Of a stretch of DNA of 64,000 nt, positions 8,106 to 16,937 are shown one piece after another; within the stretch, counting starts at the first letter, position 1, and each line of letters starts with the position of its first letter. The position numbers were made by a program, and so were the translations under genes. Origin of the DNA: a candidate division WWE3 bacterium RIFCSPHIGHO2_01_FULL_40_23 (GTDB lineage: Bacteria > Patescibacteria > WWE3 > UBA101185 > 2-01-FULL-41-18). Below the pieces are notes generated by a model. The model was not told the origin of the DNA, did not search any database, and was given only the letters and a program-made list of their open reading frames with translations. The stretch spans positions 62,001 through 126,000 of the forward strand of contig MEUZ01000007.1 in assembly GCA_001772615.1 (NCBI GenBank), given 5' to 3'.

Positions 8106-9194
8106 TTACACACTAAACCTAAACTCCACCACGTCCCCATCCTTCATTTCATACTCTTTACCCTCAAGCCTTATTTTTCCAAGCTCCTTGGCTTTATGAT
8201 AACTTCCAATAGAAACCAAGTCCTCGCACGCGATAACATCGACAGCTATAAAACCTCTCTCAAAATCAGTATGAATAACACCTGCCGCCTGGGGAGCTTT
8301 AGAACCTTTTTTAATTGTCCATGCTCTCACTTCCTTAGGACCCGCCGTCAAAAATGTCTGGAGAGAAAGAATTTCAAAACCCTTTTTTATGACTTTATCC
8401 AGCCCCGATTCCTCCAAACCATATTCCTTCATAAAAAGTTTTTGGTCGTCACTTGAAAGAACTGAAAGCTCGGACTCGATTTTTGCCGACACCGCAACAG
8501 AATTCTCATAATCAGAAAATTTATCCGTAGTTAAATCATTTTCAGAAACATTAAAAACATAAATAAAAGGTTTTGCGGTTAAGAGGTTTAGGCTTTTAAC
8601 CTGCTCTTTTTCCTCCTCTGTTAGCAAAACATCTTTTGCTAAAGCACCTTTGTCCAGCGCTTCCTTAAGTTTTAAAACTCCCAAGATCTTGGCCTCCTCA
8701 CCTTTCTCAACTTTTCCTTTTATTTCGGTCCTTTGCTTGGATAAAGTTTGAAGGTCGGCAAGAATTAACTCCGTTTTTATAACTTCTATATCGGATTTAG
8801 GATCTTTTGAGCCGGACCTGACTACATTTTCGTCCTCAAAAGCTCTTACTACCTCCACTATCGCATCAACCTCTCTTATATGCGACAAGAATTGATTCCC
8901 AAGTCCTTCCCCTTTGTGGGCGCCTTCAACAAGCCCTGCAATATCAACAAACTTTACCGCAGCATAAATCGTTTTTTCAGGGACTTCCCTACCCCCTTCT
9001 TTTCCGTAATCGTTTTTTACAACTTCCTTTAACTTCTCAAGCCTCTCATCGGGAACTTCAACAACACCAACATTCGGCTCAATTGTGGCGAAAGGATAAT
9101 TTGCGGCCAGAGCAACCTGCCTTTTTAACAGTGCATTAAATAAAGTTGACTTTCCAACATTCGGAAGCCCCACAATCCCAATTGCTAATGACAT
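8106..9194 (-). CDS. ychF: Ribosome-associated ATPase YchF (OLA1 family)
   Basis: Universally conserved P-loop NTPase of the Obg group. The G1 loop GLPNVGKST (8-16) and G3 DIAGL are intact, followed by a helical insert and a C-terminal TGS domain ending KDGDVVEFRFSV. The length (362) is exact for the family. It binds ribosomes and prefers ATP in studied species. Its ATG is six bases after a TAAAAT box (9206-9201) with no ribosome site, so it is a probable leaderless gene. Confidence 0.97.
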   Translation of the reverse strand: MSLAIGIVGLPNVGKSTLFNALLKRQVALAANYPFATIEPNVGVVEVPDERLEKLKEVVKNDYGKEGGREVPEKTIYAAVKFVDIAGLVEGAHKGEGLGNQFLSHIREVDAIVEVVRAFEDENVVRSGSKDPKSDIEVIKTELILADLQTLSKQRTEIKGKVEKGEEAKILGVLKLKEALDKGALAKDVLLTEEEKEQVKSLNLLTAKPFIYVFNVSENDLTTDKFSDYENSVAVSAKIESELSVLSSDDQKLFMKEYGLEESGLDKVIKKGFEILSLQTFLTAGPKEVRAWTIKKGSKAPQAAGVIHTDFERGFIAVDVIACEDLVSIGSYHKAKELGKIRLEGKEYEMKDGDVVEFRFSV

Positions 9195-9281
9195 GGGAAG
9201 ATTTTAACATGCGATGAGATAGAACCCTCACTAATTTGATAATTCCCAAGGAAGTGGTACATTTAGGAAGAGAAAGGAGAC

Positions 9282-9656
9282 ATGACAATGAGGCACCTAT
9301 TGTGGCCGCTCAACCTTTTAAGAAATGGCTGGTTTTACTACTTTCGGCCGAAGGATTATGAACGCAATCATCCTTACATCAAAGAAAGATACAAAAGGAT
9401 TGGAAAGAGGGTTCTGTACTGCGGAGTAGGAGTGATTTTTGGACTTGGTATTGCTGCACTTGCTTTTACAGTGCGAGGCGTTTCCGCCAATGTGCTTCTT
9501 GCCTGGGCACTTGGGATCTTTATCTACGCGCTGGACGATAACGATACATCCGAGGCATCTGAATTCGGAGTTAACTTCTCTTTCGGGGTTCTCGTCATAT
9601 GGATTGTGTATATCGCAGTTACCACAATCGGAAGGACGCTTCTGAATCCGACCTAA
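9282..9656 (+). CDS. Orphan membrane protein
   Basis: 124 residues, family unknown. An N-terminal amphipathic, aromatic region (NGWFYYFRPKDYERNHP) is followed by about three hydrophobic segments (near 47-65, 70-83 and 98-116). The Shine-Dalgarno AAAGGAGA sits at the right distance from ATG. It converges on the orphan at 9711 and shares a bidirectional terminator with it. Confidence 0.78.
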   Translation: MTMRHLLWPLNLLRNGWFYYFRPKDYERNHPYIKERYKRIGKRVLYCGVGVIFGLGIAALAFTVRGVSANVLLAWALGIFIYALDDNDTSEASEFGVNFSFGVLVIWIVYIAVTTIGRTLLNPT

Positions 9657-9705
9657 CAAAAACTCCCCGTTTGGTATCAAGCCGACGGGGAGTGTTCTTT
9701 CTTTA
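9657..9705. terminator. Bidirectional intrinsic terminator
   Basis: ACTCCCCGT/ACGGGGAGT stem (9662-9693) with a T-rich tract on each side: GTTCTTTCTTT on plus, TTTTTG on minus. It serves both convergent orphan genes. Confidence 0.88.
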
Positions 9706-9710
9706 TTATC

Positions 9711-10208
9711 TTAGTCAACAAACTCAGCACCTTCCGGCGTAACTGACAGCGTTCCAGCATAGCCTAAACCCCGATTTGAAAGCTCGGCTATTAGGGTGAT
9801 TATGGCACTAGCCTCAACTGCTGACGGTTTCTCATAACTGCATTCAGCAGTCCAAACTTCAACCCCTCCGGCTAATCCGACACAACTAATATACAACTTG
9901 CGCCCAAAGTCTCTCGGTCGGAGTAAGACATCTAAAGCCCACACCATTGGACTTCCAAATCCCCTTACGCATACTGCATAGAAGTGCTTGCCGACCTCAC
10001 CTTTCTTTGATGGGCCTACTGATTTAAGCACCAAGAGATAATCTTCTTCCTTACCCTCAAGCATGTACCTGATCACTGCATCCATGTTGATGCTAGCTAA
10101 TGCCTCAATAGGCTTAAGAAAAGCTGTGATCACCCGGCCAAGCTGTTGGGGATGACGTGCTACAAACACTGCCCTTTTCAGCCTTCGGCTTTTTGTTTGA
10201 GTGGACAT
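9711..10208 (-). CDS. Orphan protein of unknown function
   Basis: 165 residues with no recognised family and no membrane segment. The N-terminus is basic (SRRLKRAVFVARHPQQ). The rest alternates hydrophobic strands and looks like a compact alpha/beta domain (DYLLVLKSVG, KHFYAVCVRGFG, KLYISCVGLAGG). The start is defined by AAGGAGAG eight bases upstream. It stands alone, closed by the terminator at 9657-9705. Confidence 0.78.
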   Translation of the reverse strand: MSTQTKSRRLKRAVFVARHPQQLGRVITAFLKPIEALASINMDAVIRYMLEGKEEDYLLVLKSVGPSKKGEVGKHFYAVCVRGFGSPMVWALDVLLRPRDFGRKLYISCVGLAGGVEVWTAECSYEKPSAVEASAIITLIAELSNRGLGYAGTLSVTPEGAEFVD

Positions 10209-10299
10209 ATGGTCTCTCCTTATTTTGATGATTAGTTCAAAGTATCTATAGTACTATAGGATAAAATGTGTGAGGTTGCAAGTGAGAAAAGGGACAGAG

Positions 10300-10416
10300 C
10301 TACTCTTTTGAAAAAAGGCTCTTAATCCAATCTATAAACGACCTTAACCAATCAATGAGAGAAACACCGCGGTCAACGGTATCCCTGCCTTCTTCAAGCT
10401 TGTCAAGTATGGGCAT
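10300..10416 (-). CDS. Mini-gene, 38-residue amphipathic peptide
   Basis: ATG at 10416, five bases after the stop of the Gmad2 protein gene, stop TAG at 10300. The peptide has a charged start (ILDKLEEGRDTVDRG) and an amphipathic Trp/Phe-rich end (IDWLRSFIDWIKSLFSKE), which suggests membrane-surface binding. Too short for family assignment. Translational coupling with the upstream gene is the main support. Confidence 0.5.
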   Translation of the reverse strand: MPILDKLEEGRDTVDRGVSLIDWLRSFIDWIKSLFSKE

Positions 10417-10421
10417 AATTA

Positions 10422-10877
10422 TTACTTAAACCTTACGGGAATTTTAAGCTCTTTGTCGTTTTCAGGCATCCCTGAAGGATTATCAGCTCTTAAAACAATG
10501 TAACCTTTGGGATCTGAAGGCGTGTCAAACTCAAGAAGCGACTCAAAATCAACATAATCTTCGGTCATCCACTCCCCTTGCGCCTGCGCATAACTTGAAA
10601 CAATTTCAGTACCCTCTGAATCGGTGAGAGTCACGGGGAAGGAGGCTTCAAAAAACCACATGCCCTTGGCTCTTCCTGTAACAGTTAGAGGGCTCGTTAC
10701 CAAATCGTTTCCTTTAGGGTCAGAAACTTCTATACCATCCCCTTTCATCATAACTGGCATCATTTTCGTGGCCTTGCCATTAGGTCCGCCGTCTAAACCG
10801 GTCTTTCGGGGAAAAAAAACATAAGTAACCAGGAAACCTAAAACTAGACCAACGAGTAAGAGGGCAAGTGTTTTCAT
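10422..10877 (-). CDS. Membrane-anchored Gmad2 immunoglobulin-like domain protein
   Basis: 151 residues. An N-terminal membrane helix (about 3-22) anchors an extracellular beta-sandwich domain of the Gmad2 type (known from spore-germination GerM-associated proteins). Visible family pattern: SPLTVTGRAKG, WFFEASFPVTLTDSEG, then GEWMTEDYVDF. The domain is common in envelope proteins of CPR bacteria, but its ligand is unknown. A 38-residue mini-gene follows five bases later. Confidence 0.85.
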   Translation of the reverse strand: MKTLALLLVGLVLGFLVTYVFFPRKTGLDGGPNGKATKMMPVMMKGDGIEVSDPKGNDLVTSPLTVTGRAKGMWFFEASFPVTLTDSEGTEIVSSYAQAQGEWMTEDYVDFESLLEFDTPSDPKGYIVLRADNPSGMPENDKELKIPVRFK

Positions 10878-10917
10878 ATAATCATTAAATTCCTATTAAT
10901 ACCCCATGTCAATATGA

Positions 10918-10946
10918 TGCAGATCCCCGATTAAATCGGGGATGAC
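10918..10946. repeat. REP-like palindrome
   Basis: ATCCCCGATT/AATCGGGGAT inverted repeat followed by GAC, between the cyclase-like gene and the Gmad2 gene. Confidence 0.65.
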
Positions 10947-10961
10947 AATAAAATGTCGTTC

Positions 10962-12176
10962 TCATAGTTTCAAACCTTTAAGCATGACACCTGAAACTTC
11001 AAGCTCAAACTTACTGCCTTTAAGTTTTACCTTCGGTTTTTGGGTTACTGAAGAATCCGCAAAAATAACCCCTCTACCACCCACATCTTCAGCCAGCTTA
11101 GAGGCAACGTTCACGGGCCCGCCTGCAATCTCCTCCCCTTCCTTCATAGGAAAGATTAAAACCTCGCCTTTTGCCATCCCAACACTGCAAACGTAGCCGT
11201 TAAAAGTAAGCACTTGCTTTATCCTCCTTGCAAAAGCCAAAGAGTCTCTTACATCGGTTGAAGCAAAAATGCCCAAACCTCCGTTAGATTTAACTCTTTC
11301 GATTCCAAACTCCTTTGAAACACTTTCCATAATGCTGTTTCCTAGCGCCATATCGGTAAGAAAATCAAGAAGAAGCTTTTTTTCATCGTGATCAACACGC
11401 ACAAGCGTTATTACTCTGTTTTTGGACAAGTTTTTATACATCCCATCCTCCCTCTTTAGTTCACTAACCTTTGAACTTTTTAAAAACTTATAAAATGAGT
11501 CGGTAAAAGGGTAAGGGTAGCTTCCCGCGGTTTCTCTTAAAACAACTCTTTGAGGTTTGGTGGAAATGACTGTATATAAAGCCTCCTTCAGGCCTTTAAC
11601 ATCTTTTTTAACAAGTTTAAAATTATTTTCGGGAAGCTTTTCTTTAACGCTTTCAGAAATTACAATTTCTCCCTTGCCCGAAAAACTTTCCGCCGCTTCC
11701 TCCACAAAATCGGCTTCATCACCACATAACCCTCCCCCTATTTCATAAAACTCTCCGAAGTGAACTGCCATTCCTACTTGAACTTTAAGGCTTGCTATCT
11801 CAGTTTGAGCTTCAACCATAGACTCAACAACTTTACTGACAGGAATCGCCTCGGGATAAAACATTTCGGTATTGTCAGCCGCCCACACTCCTATTGCCTT
11901 TCCGGAAGTAGAAGAACCGTACTTAAAAATTACTTCCTTTGGCTCACTCACTAGCTTTAACACTTCCAAAAGGGATTTTTGCGATGAAAGTTTACTTAAA
12001 CCCGAGGAGTCAGAAGAAACAACCGTTCCCTTAATTATGTAAGGTGCAAGAAGGTCATTATGTTTCTTAACATCCCTTTTAGAAGAAGCCCAGTTTAAAA
12101 TGAGGGGAAGAGGAATGACTCCTGCAATATCCTGCTTTAAATCGGCAAGTGATGGTTGGATAAGCCTTTTTGCCAT
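10962..12176 (-). CDS. Protein with two class III nucleotide-cyclase-like domains (probably inactive)
   Basis: 404 residues. Two regions follow the pattern of adenylate/guanylate cyclase domains. The first includes VGMAVHFGEFYEIGGG and GEIVISESVKEKL (about 133-200). The second runs from RVITLVRVDHDEK through GGPVNVASKLAEDVGGRG (about 255-385), where NVASKL matches the family NxAxRL. The usual GDG metal-binding Asp is replaced (SNGGLGIF), so cyclase activity is doubtful; a sensor or scaffold role is possible. It starts two bases after the PEBP gene stop, so the two are co-transcribed. Confidence 0.7.
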   Translation of the reverse strand: MAKRLIQPSLADLKQDIAGVIPLPLILNWASSKRDVKKHNDLLAPYIIKGTVVSSDSSGLSKLSSQKSLLEVLKLVSEPKEVIFKYGSSTSGKAIGVWAADNTEMFYPEAIPVSKVVESMVEAQTEIASLKVQVGMAVHFGEFYEIGGGLCGDEADFVEEAAESFSGKGEIVISESVKEKLPENNFKLVKKDVKGLKEALYTVISTKPQRVVLRETAGSYPYPFTDSFYKFLKSSKVSELKREDGMYKNLSKNRVITLVRVDHDEKKLLLDFLTDMALGNSIMESVSKEFGIERVKSNGGLGIFASTDVRDSLAFARRIKQVLTFNGYVCSVGMAKGEVLIFPMKEGEEIAGGPVNVASKLAEDVGGRGVIFADSSVTQKPKVKLKGSKFELEVSGVMLKGLKL

Positions 12177-12178
12177 GT

Positions 12179-12769
12179 TTACCTTTGATACAAGCCGGTA
12201 AGTATACTCTGGGCTAAAATGTGGCCTTCCATGGCTTTTTCAAGATCTTTCTTTCTTGAGTTTTGCGGTATATTTAACACTGTGTCCAAAGCGTGGAGCT
12301 TTAACTGGTATCTGTGAGTACCCGAAGGCGGACACGGGCCCCCATACCCATTCTTTCCAAAATCATTTAAGCCTTGAATGGCACCTCTTGGCACACTGTT
12401 CTCCAAAACCTCGGTTGCCCCGCCTCCAATATTCCACAATAGCCAGTGTGTCCAATCGCCTGCCGGAGCATCGGGATCATCAACAATTAACGCAAAACTT
12501 TGAGCCCTTCCTGGCGCTTCATTTATTAACAAAGGCGGATTAACATTATCTCCGTCACAAGTATACTTTGAAGGAATGTATTCATTATTTTTAAAAGAAG
12601 AACTTTCAAGCTTCATAGCGTTTTCCACTACATCTTTCTCACCAATGGGTTTTTCAACGGGCCCCTCTTTGAGAGTCTTTCCCCGTACTATCACAAAAAT
12701 TATAGCACCAGTAAAAACTAAAATAACAATAATAAAGGATAACAAGAGTTGCCTACTTTTATTCTCCAT
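12179..12769 (-). CDS. PEBP family protein (YbhB/YbcL-like), membrane-anchored
   Basis: Phosphatidylethanolamine-binding protein family. From the ATG at 12769 (196 residues) an N-terminal helix (about 7-27) anchors a PEBP domain. Family motifs are DPDAPAGDWTHWLLWNI and GTHRYQLKLHALD. Bacterial YbhB homologues bind small anions, but physiological roles are unclear. A TATAAT box lies 15 bases before this ATG; a longer frame to 12805 would start at the promoter. It is followed by the cyclase-like gene. Confidence 0.9.
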   Translation of the reverse strand: MENKSRQLLLSFIIVILVFTGAIIFVIVRGKTLKEGPVEKPIGEKDVVENAMKLESSSFKNNEYIPSKYTCDGDNVNPPLLINEAPGRAQSFALIVDDPDAPAGDWTHWLLWNIGGGATEVLENSVPRGAIQGLNDFGKNGYGGPCPPSGTHRYQLKLHALDTVLNIPQNSRKKDLEKAMEGHILAQSILTGLYQR

Positions 12770-12805
12770 AACTGTCTTGGTAAAATTATAGCTTTTGATT
12801 AACAA

Positions 12806-12838
12806 ATTAAAAAGGCCGTCGGATTTTATTCAGACGGC
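12806..12838 (-). terminator. Intrinsic terminator overlapping the end of the orphan gene
   Basis: Minus-strand stem GCCGTC/GACGGC followed by TTTTTAATTT. The first arm is inside the last codons and the stop codon sits in the loop region. Confidence 0.85.
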
Positions 12839-13128
12839 TCTGGACGGTTGAACATGATGCTCCCCAGGTTCACCACGTGGAAACCGTATGGAAGAACTCC
12901 CTCAACTTGATTTACATCAGTAAACTTCATTGCCTCCTCCAGATTTCCTTCGGGTTTACCTGTATGTCTTGTCAGGTCGCCACCCACAGTCAAGTATCTT
13001 GGTTCCTTTTTCTTGTCGTCCAATTTTGATTCAGGGTTATCCCCGCCGTAACCGTTATTTTTGTCTCTTTCAACCTCGGAGAGAACGAAATAGTCGGAGT
13101 CAACCCATTTTGCTCTTAAAACAGTCAT
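12826..13128 (-). CDS. Orphan hydrophilic small protein
   Basis: 100 residues, highly charged in the middle (a KKKEPRY stretch), no membrane segment, no recognised family. The ATG at 13128 was chosen because GGAAGGAGGC precedes it; the longer frame to 13167 lacks a ribosome site. Its own terminator starts within the last codons, so this is a tightly packed single-gene unit. Confidence 0.75.
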   Translation of the reverse strand: MTVLRAKWVDSDYFVLSEVERDKNNGYGGDNPESKLDDKKKEPRYLTVGGDLTRHTGKPEGNLEEAMKFTDVNQVEGVLPYGFHVVNLGSIMFNRPEPSE

Positions 13129-13184
13129 CTCATGCCTCCTTCCTTTATTAACCATCTTATACACCAAGCATAAAAATAAGACAA

Positions 13185-13820
13185 TCAGCCTTTTTGCTTT
13201 GAAACAAAGGGGTTGTCTTTAATATAAAACCTCCAGGGTTTATGCTCATATTCCTCGGCGTAGCTTATTCCCATTCTTTTTGAGGTCCCAGTTACAAAGT
13301 TATCCTTATCCCCTTCTCCCACATAAAAGGAACCACTGTTTATTAAATCATGATTGTTGTGGGATTTGTTAATACCTAAAGCTCTTGTAAGTTTCCCAGG
13401 GCCGGAAGCTATGATTTTCAGAAGCTTAGATTCCCACTTTCCCGCCAAGAGGGCGGGCAAGCGCGGAAATGACATATCGTTTAATCCTCTATTTTTGGAC
13501 ATCACGGAAATTCCCTGTATAGGCTCTATAGCGCGGATTAAAACCGCGGAGGGGAAACCTTCTTTCTCCGTCACAATGTTTAGCATAAAATACATCCCAT
13601 AAGTGAGATAAACATAAGTAAAGCCGGCAGGACCCCACATCGGAAAACAGATTTCTTTCTTTCTCCATCTTGCGTGGCAAGCCTTATCTTCAGTCCCGAT
13701 ATACGCCTCGGTTTCAACAATTTTTCCAACCAATCCGTCTTTATATAGAAACTTACCTAAAAGCTCCCTCGCAACGGTTAGAGTATCTCTTGAGTAAAAT
13801 TCTCTTTTTAGGCGCTTCAT
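13185..13820 (-). CDS. mpg: 3-methyladenine DNA glycosylase (AAG/MPG family)
   Basis: Base-excision repair enzyme that removes alkylated purines. The family pattern is clear: FYSRDTLTVARELLGKFL, VGKIVETEAYIG with the catalytic Glu, then SAVLIRAIEP and GPGKLTRALGI. Length of 211 residues is normal. Its ATG lies six bases after a TAAAAT box (13832-13827), which again suggests leaderless translation. Confidence 0.95.
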   Translation of the reverse strand: MKRLKREFYSRDTLTVARELLGKFLYKDGLVGKIVETEAYIGTEDKACHARWRKKEICFPMWGPAGFTYVYLTYGMYFMLNIVTEKEGFPSAVLIRAIEPIQGISVMSKNRGLNDMSFPRLPALLAGKWESKLLKIIASGPGKLTRALGINKSHNNHDLINSGSFYVGEGDKDNFVTGTSKRMGISYAEEYEHKPWRFYIKDNPFVSKQKG

Positions 13821-13833
13821 AGCAAAATTTTAC

Positions 13834-13950
13834 ACCATGTCATCCCTGCACCTGTCCGCTCCGCCGGCCGGCGGATGGCAGGAAAGCATGGATCCCATTG
13901 GAACTACCGAAGAGATTCCGGATCAAGTCCGCAATGACATAGTGACGTCA
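13834..13950. repeat. Two adjacent REP-like palindromes
   Basis: TGTCATCCCTGC...GCAGG arms enclosing CCGGCCGGCGG, then GATTCCGGATCAAGTCCG with CAATGACAT. Spacer between mpg and the orphan at 14017. Confidence 0.65.
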
Positions 13951-14016
13951 GAACGTGGGGAAAAACGTTTGTGTGCTAAAATCACACCAAAACCAAGTAA
14001 GATAGGAGAGATTACA

Positions 14017-14700
14017 ATGTCAAACCCCCCATTTACCGAAGGGCAACTTACTTCGTATCTGCAGGTTGCGGTGGTTAGGAAGCAGCTGCTCCGTGTGCTT
14101 TCACAACAAGAAACCGATAGGGTGATGAGTGAATTGGAAAAAGAGACAGTTACCGTCCCGCTTCACCTGGCCAAAGATCTCAAAGATCTTTTTGAATTTC
14201 TTGAACTGGCGTGGACGGATGAGCTTGAAGAATCGATGGAGAGTCTGAAGACCCTCATTGAGATTCTTGAAGCTTCAAATTTTAGAAAGCGAAAAAGACT
14301 TCCTGCCGGAAAAGTAAGAAAGATCTTAAGAGCGTTTCGAAGCTTTTTGATATCACTGGAAGCCGACCAGGACCTGATTACAGCGGCAGAGGTGCTGGTT
14401 AATGAAATTGACTATGTCTCCCAGTTGGTTAAGCTGAACCGCATCTTAAAAAACATTATCATAAACCTTAGGGCCGCCATCAAGGAGATGAAAAACGAGT
14501 TTGAGATGCAAAAGTTAGAGAGAGAACCTGAAGAGGTTTCTAAGGACGAGATGAAGAGAAAAATCGAAATGGTTCTTGAAAGAATTGTTCTTGAGCTTAA
14601 GGCTTCAGACAAGCTTCCTGAAGACCTAAATGACTGGAGGCAAATTGAAGGACTTCCCACTGCTCTTAGGCTTTTCATCCTTCAGGAAATCCTGTCCTGA
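14017..14700 (+). CDS. Orphan helical protein of unknown function
   Basis: 227 residues from the ATG at 14017, chosen because TAGGAGAG lies seven bases upstream; an open frame from 13837 would run through palindromic repeats. Sequence is almost entirely helical and charged, with coiled-coil-like stretches (LILKNI... and MKNEFEMQKLEREPEEV). No membrane segment or known domain. Closed by a bidirectional terminator shared with cysS. Confidence 0.75.
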   Translation: MSNPPFTEGQLTSYLQVAVVRKQLLRVLSQQETDRVMSELEKETVTVPLHLAKDLKDLFEFLELAWTDELEESMESLKTLIEILEASNFRKRKRLPAGKVRKILRAFRSFLISLEADQDLITAAEVLVNEIDYVSQLVKLNRILKNIIINLRAAIKEMKNEFEMQKLEREPEEVSKDEMKRKIEMVLERIVLELKASDKLPEDLNDWRQIEGLPTALRLFILQEILS

Positions 14701-14713
14701 AACTTGGGGATAC

Positions 14714-14746
14714 AGGCGTAAAAACCCTCTTTACGCCTATTTTATT
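14714..14746. terminator. Bidirectional intrinsic terminator
   Basis: AGGCGTAAA/TTTACGCCT stem, ATTTTATTT on plus. It overlaps the last bases of cysS and closes both convergent genes. Confidence 0.82.
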
Positions 14747-16134
14747 TGCGTCCCACTAGGAGTGTCTTCCACCACAAAACCCTTCCGTTCAATTTCAGCT
14801 CTTATTTTATCCGCCTCATCAAATTCTTTATTTTCTCTTAGCTCATCTCTTTTTTTGGCAAGATCTAAAATTTCCAGTGGTACCTCTCGCCTTAAGTTCA
14901 CTTCAGAAAAGTCATCAAATCCAAGCCCGAATATTTTATCCGCCTGAATGAGACTTACGTAAGGAACATTTGGATGCTTTGCCATTTCCCAAAAAACACC
15001 GAGCGCTTTAGGTATATTAAGATCGTCATTAACGGCTGAAAGGAGTGCTACATTGAAATTATTTACTATTCTTAAATCTTCAGGATAATTTTCCGGAATC
15101 GCTTTTTTAGCTGCGGCAAGTTCGTAGAGATGCGAAAGAGAATTCTCCGCACCTCTTAGAGCGTCCCAAGTAAAATTTAACTTTTGCCTGTAATGCGTAT
15201 TTAAAAACAAATATCTTAATTGCAGAGGATGAAATCCGCGATCTTTAACATCCTTAAGTCTATAAAAATTATTTAACGACTTGCTCATTTTGCCCCCATC
15301 AACAAGCAGAAACTCGTGATGAACCCAGTATCTTACAAAAGGTTTGCCCGTTGCTCCTTCTGACTGGGCTATCTCATTTTCATGATGAACGGGGATATGA
15401 TCCACACCTCCCGTGTGTATATCTATAGTATCCCCAAGATACTTCATGGACATGGCTGAACATTCAATATGCCAGCCGGGGAAACCGTCCCCCCAAGGCG
15501 ATTCCCAATGCATCGCGTGATCTTTATGAACCCCTACCCTTTTAACCCACAGGGCAAAGTCATAAGGATTTTTCTTTTCGCTGTCTATTATCACATCATC
15601 TCTTACACCGACTTTTTTCTCAGATAAATCTTGCCCTGAAAGCCTTCCATAATCTTTAAACTTCCCAACGTCAAAATAAACGGCGGAGGAAGTCTCATAC
15701 GCAAAGCTCTTTTGAAAGAGTGCCTTAATTAGATCCACTTGTGCATCAATATTTTCTGTGGCTCTACAAATAATATCTGGGGGCAAGATATTCATCTTCC
15801 CAACAGAATCGTTAAAGTCCTTTTCGTAAAATCTAGCCACGTCCCAGACGCTTTTACCTTCTCTTTTGGCCCCTTTTTCAAGCTTGTCTTCCCCTTCGTC
15901 CGCATCCGAAGCCAGATGTCCCACATCAGTAACATTTTGCACGTGCTTAACTTTGTAGCCGTTATAAATTAATGCCCGTTTAAGTAAATCATCACCCGTG
16001 TACTTTCTTAAATGGCCTATGTGGGTATAATCATAAACCGTCGGGCCGCAGGTATATAAAGTAGCATTAGGCGGATCTAAAGGCTTAAACCCCTCTACTT
16101 TTCTTGAAAGCGAGTTGTAAATTGAAAAGACCAT
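14737..16134 (-). CDS. cysS: Cysteine-tRNA ligase
   Basis: Class I aminoacyl-tRNA synthetase that charges tRNA-Cys in the cytoplasm. The zinc/HIGH region reads CGPTVYDYTHIGHLR, the KMSKS loop is KMSKSLNNF, and GWHIECSAMS carries further zinc-site residues. Length (465) is typical. The ATG at 16134 is six bases after a perfect TATAAT, so the mRNA is predicted to be leaderless. Confidence 0.97.
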   Translation of the reverse strand: MVFSIYNSLSRKVEGFKPLDPPNATLYTCGPTVYDYTHIGHLRKYTGDDLLKRALIYNGYKVKHVQNVTDVGHLASDADEGEDKLEKGAKREGKSVWDVARFYEKDFNDSVGKMNILPPDIICRATENIDAQVDLIKALFQKSFAYETSSAVYFDVGKFKDYGRLSGQDLSEKKVGVRDDVIIDSEKKNPYDFALWVKRVGVHKDHAMHWESPWGDGFPGWHIECSAMSMKYLGDTIDIHTGGVDHIPVHHENEIAQSEGATGKPFVRYWVHHEFLLVDGGKMSKSLNNFYRLKDVKDRGFHPLQLRYLFLNTHYRQKLNFTWDALRGAENSLSHLYELAAAKKAIPENYPEDLRIVNNFNVALLSAVNDDLNIPKALGVFWEMAKHPNVPYVSLIQADKIFGLGFDDFSEVNLRREVPLEILDLAKKRDELRENKEFDEADKIRAEIERKGFVVEDTPSGTQIK

Positions 16135-16140
16135 ATCTTG

Positions 16141-16169
16141 ATTATACTTAAAACCCTTGCTTTTTTGAA
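16141..16169 (-). promoter_or_regulatory. Leaderless promoter of cysS
   Basis: Minus strand TTCAAA (16169-16164), 17-nt spacer, TATAAT (16146-16141), six bases to ATG. Confidence 0.6.
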
Positions 16170-16206
16170 TGTGGTATTATGTGCGGAAATCCAAAACGGA
16201 GAAAGG

Positions 16207-16884
16207 ATGCGAGAAATGGAGGAGAAAAAGGTAGACGTTTGGCTCGCCCGGCTCGAAAGAACGGGAAGACTCCTACCGTTCAGGGTTGGCCAATGGGGGA
16301 TCATGGCTCGAAATGAAGACCTACTCCTGATGCCAACTCCTGAAGGCTATGTGTTAGTTCTAAGGCTCACAGACTTCGCAACAAGGGCTAGGCAGATCAT
16401 TCGGCTCAACGTTCCCGAAGCGATGATCAGCCTGGCAAGAATTTGTCTTACCGCCCAAGAGCTAACAAACAAGTCATATGCAATGGCGCTACTGGAGAGT
16501 TTGCGCTTTTCAGACCGGAATGGAAGTGTTGACCTACTTCACGGTGTTCCAACAAGAATCGTCTCTTTTCAACATCAGGACTTTGACGGGAGAACCGTGG
16601 AACGCCTTGGATTCGCGTCTCAAATGAAGGACACCATCATTCTCCCACATCCGGATATGCGCTGGGTGACGGTGCGCAGGTATTCAAAGTCAACCGGGTG
16701 TAGGGAGACGGGGATAAAAACTGGTTTGCCTTCAGGAGTCTATAGGGTTACTACCATACTCTTAGCACTCCAAGAAAATGTAAACAGTTACTTTGGCGTC
16801 ATAACCAAGGCTATGGATCAAAACATTATCGAAGGGGCAAGGCCTGACTTCAGTCGTGTAGCGGTTACAGTAGGAGGAACCTAG
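16207..16884 (+). CDS. Orphan protein of unknown function
   Basis: 225 residues from the ATG at 16207, preceded by GGAGAAAGG. Soluble, mixed alpha/beta, basic, with no recognised domain and no signal peptide. It opens with EKKVDVWLARLERTG. The codons look more GC-rich than the neighbouring cysS. It is divergent from cysS and ends in its own terminator; a single-gene unit of the strong-Shine-Dalgarno class. Confidence 0.78.
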   Translation: MREMEEKKVDVWLARLERTGRLLPFRVGQWGIMARNEDLLLMPTPEGYVLVLRLTDFATRARQIIRLNVPEAMISLARICLTAQELTNKSYAMALLESLRFSDRNGSVDLLHGVPTRIVSFQHQDFDGRTVERLGFASQMKDTIILPHPDMRWVTVRRYSKSTGCRETGIKTGLPSGVYRVTTILLALQENVNSYFGVITKAMDQNIIEGARPDFSRVAVTVGGT

Positions 16885-16920
16885 GGGCTTGGAAAGCAAT
16901 ATTTCAGGCCCCGCTTTTTT
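16884..16920 (+). terminator. Intrinsic terminator
   Basis: GGGGC/GCCCC stem with a 20-nt loop and GCTTTTTT, directly after the stop of the orphan gene. Confidence 0.8.
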
Positions 16921-16937
16921 AGAGTACAGCTTACCCG

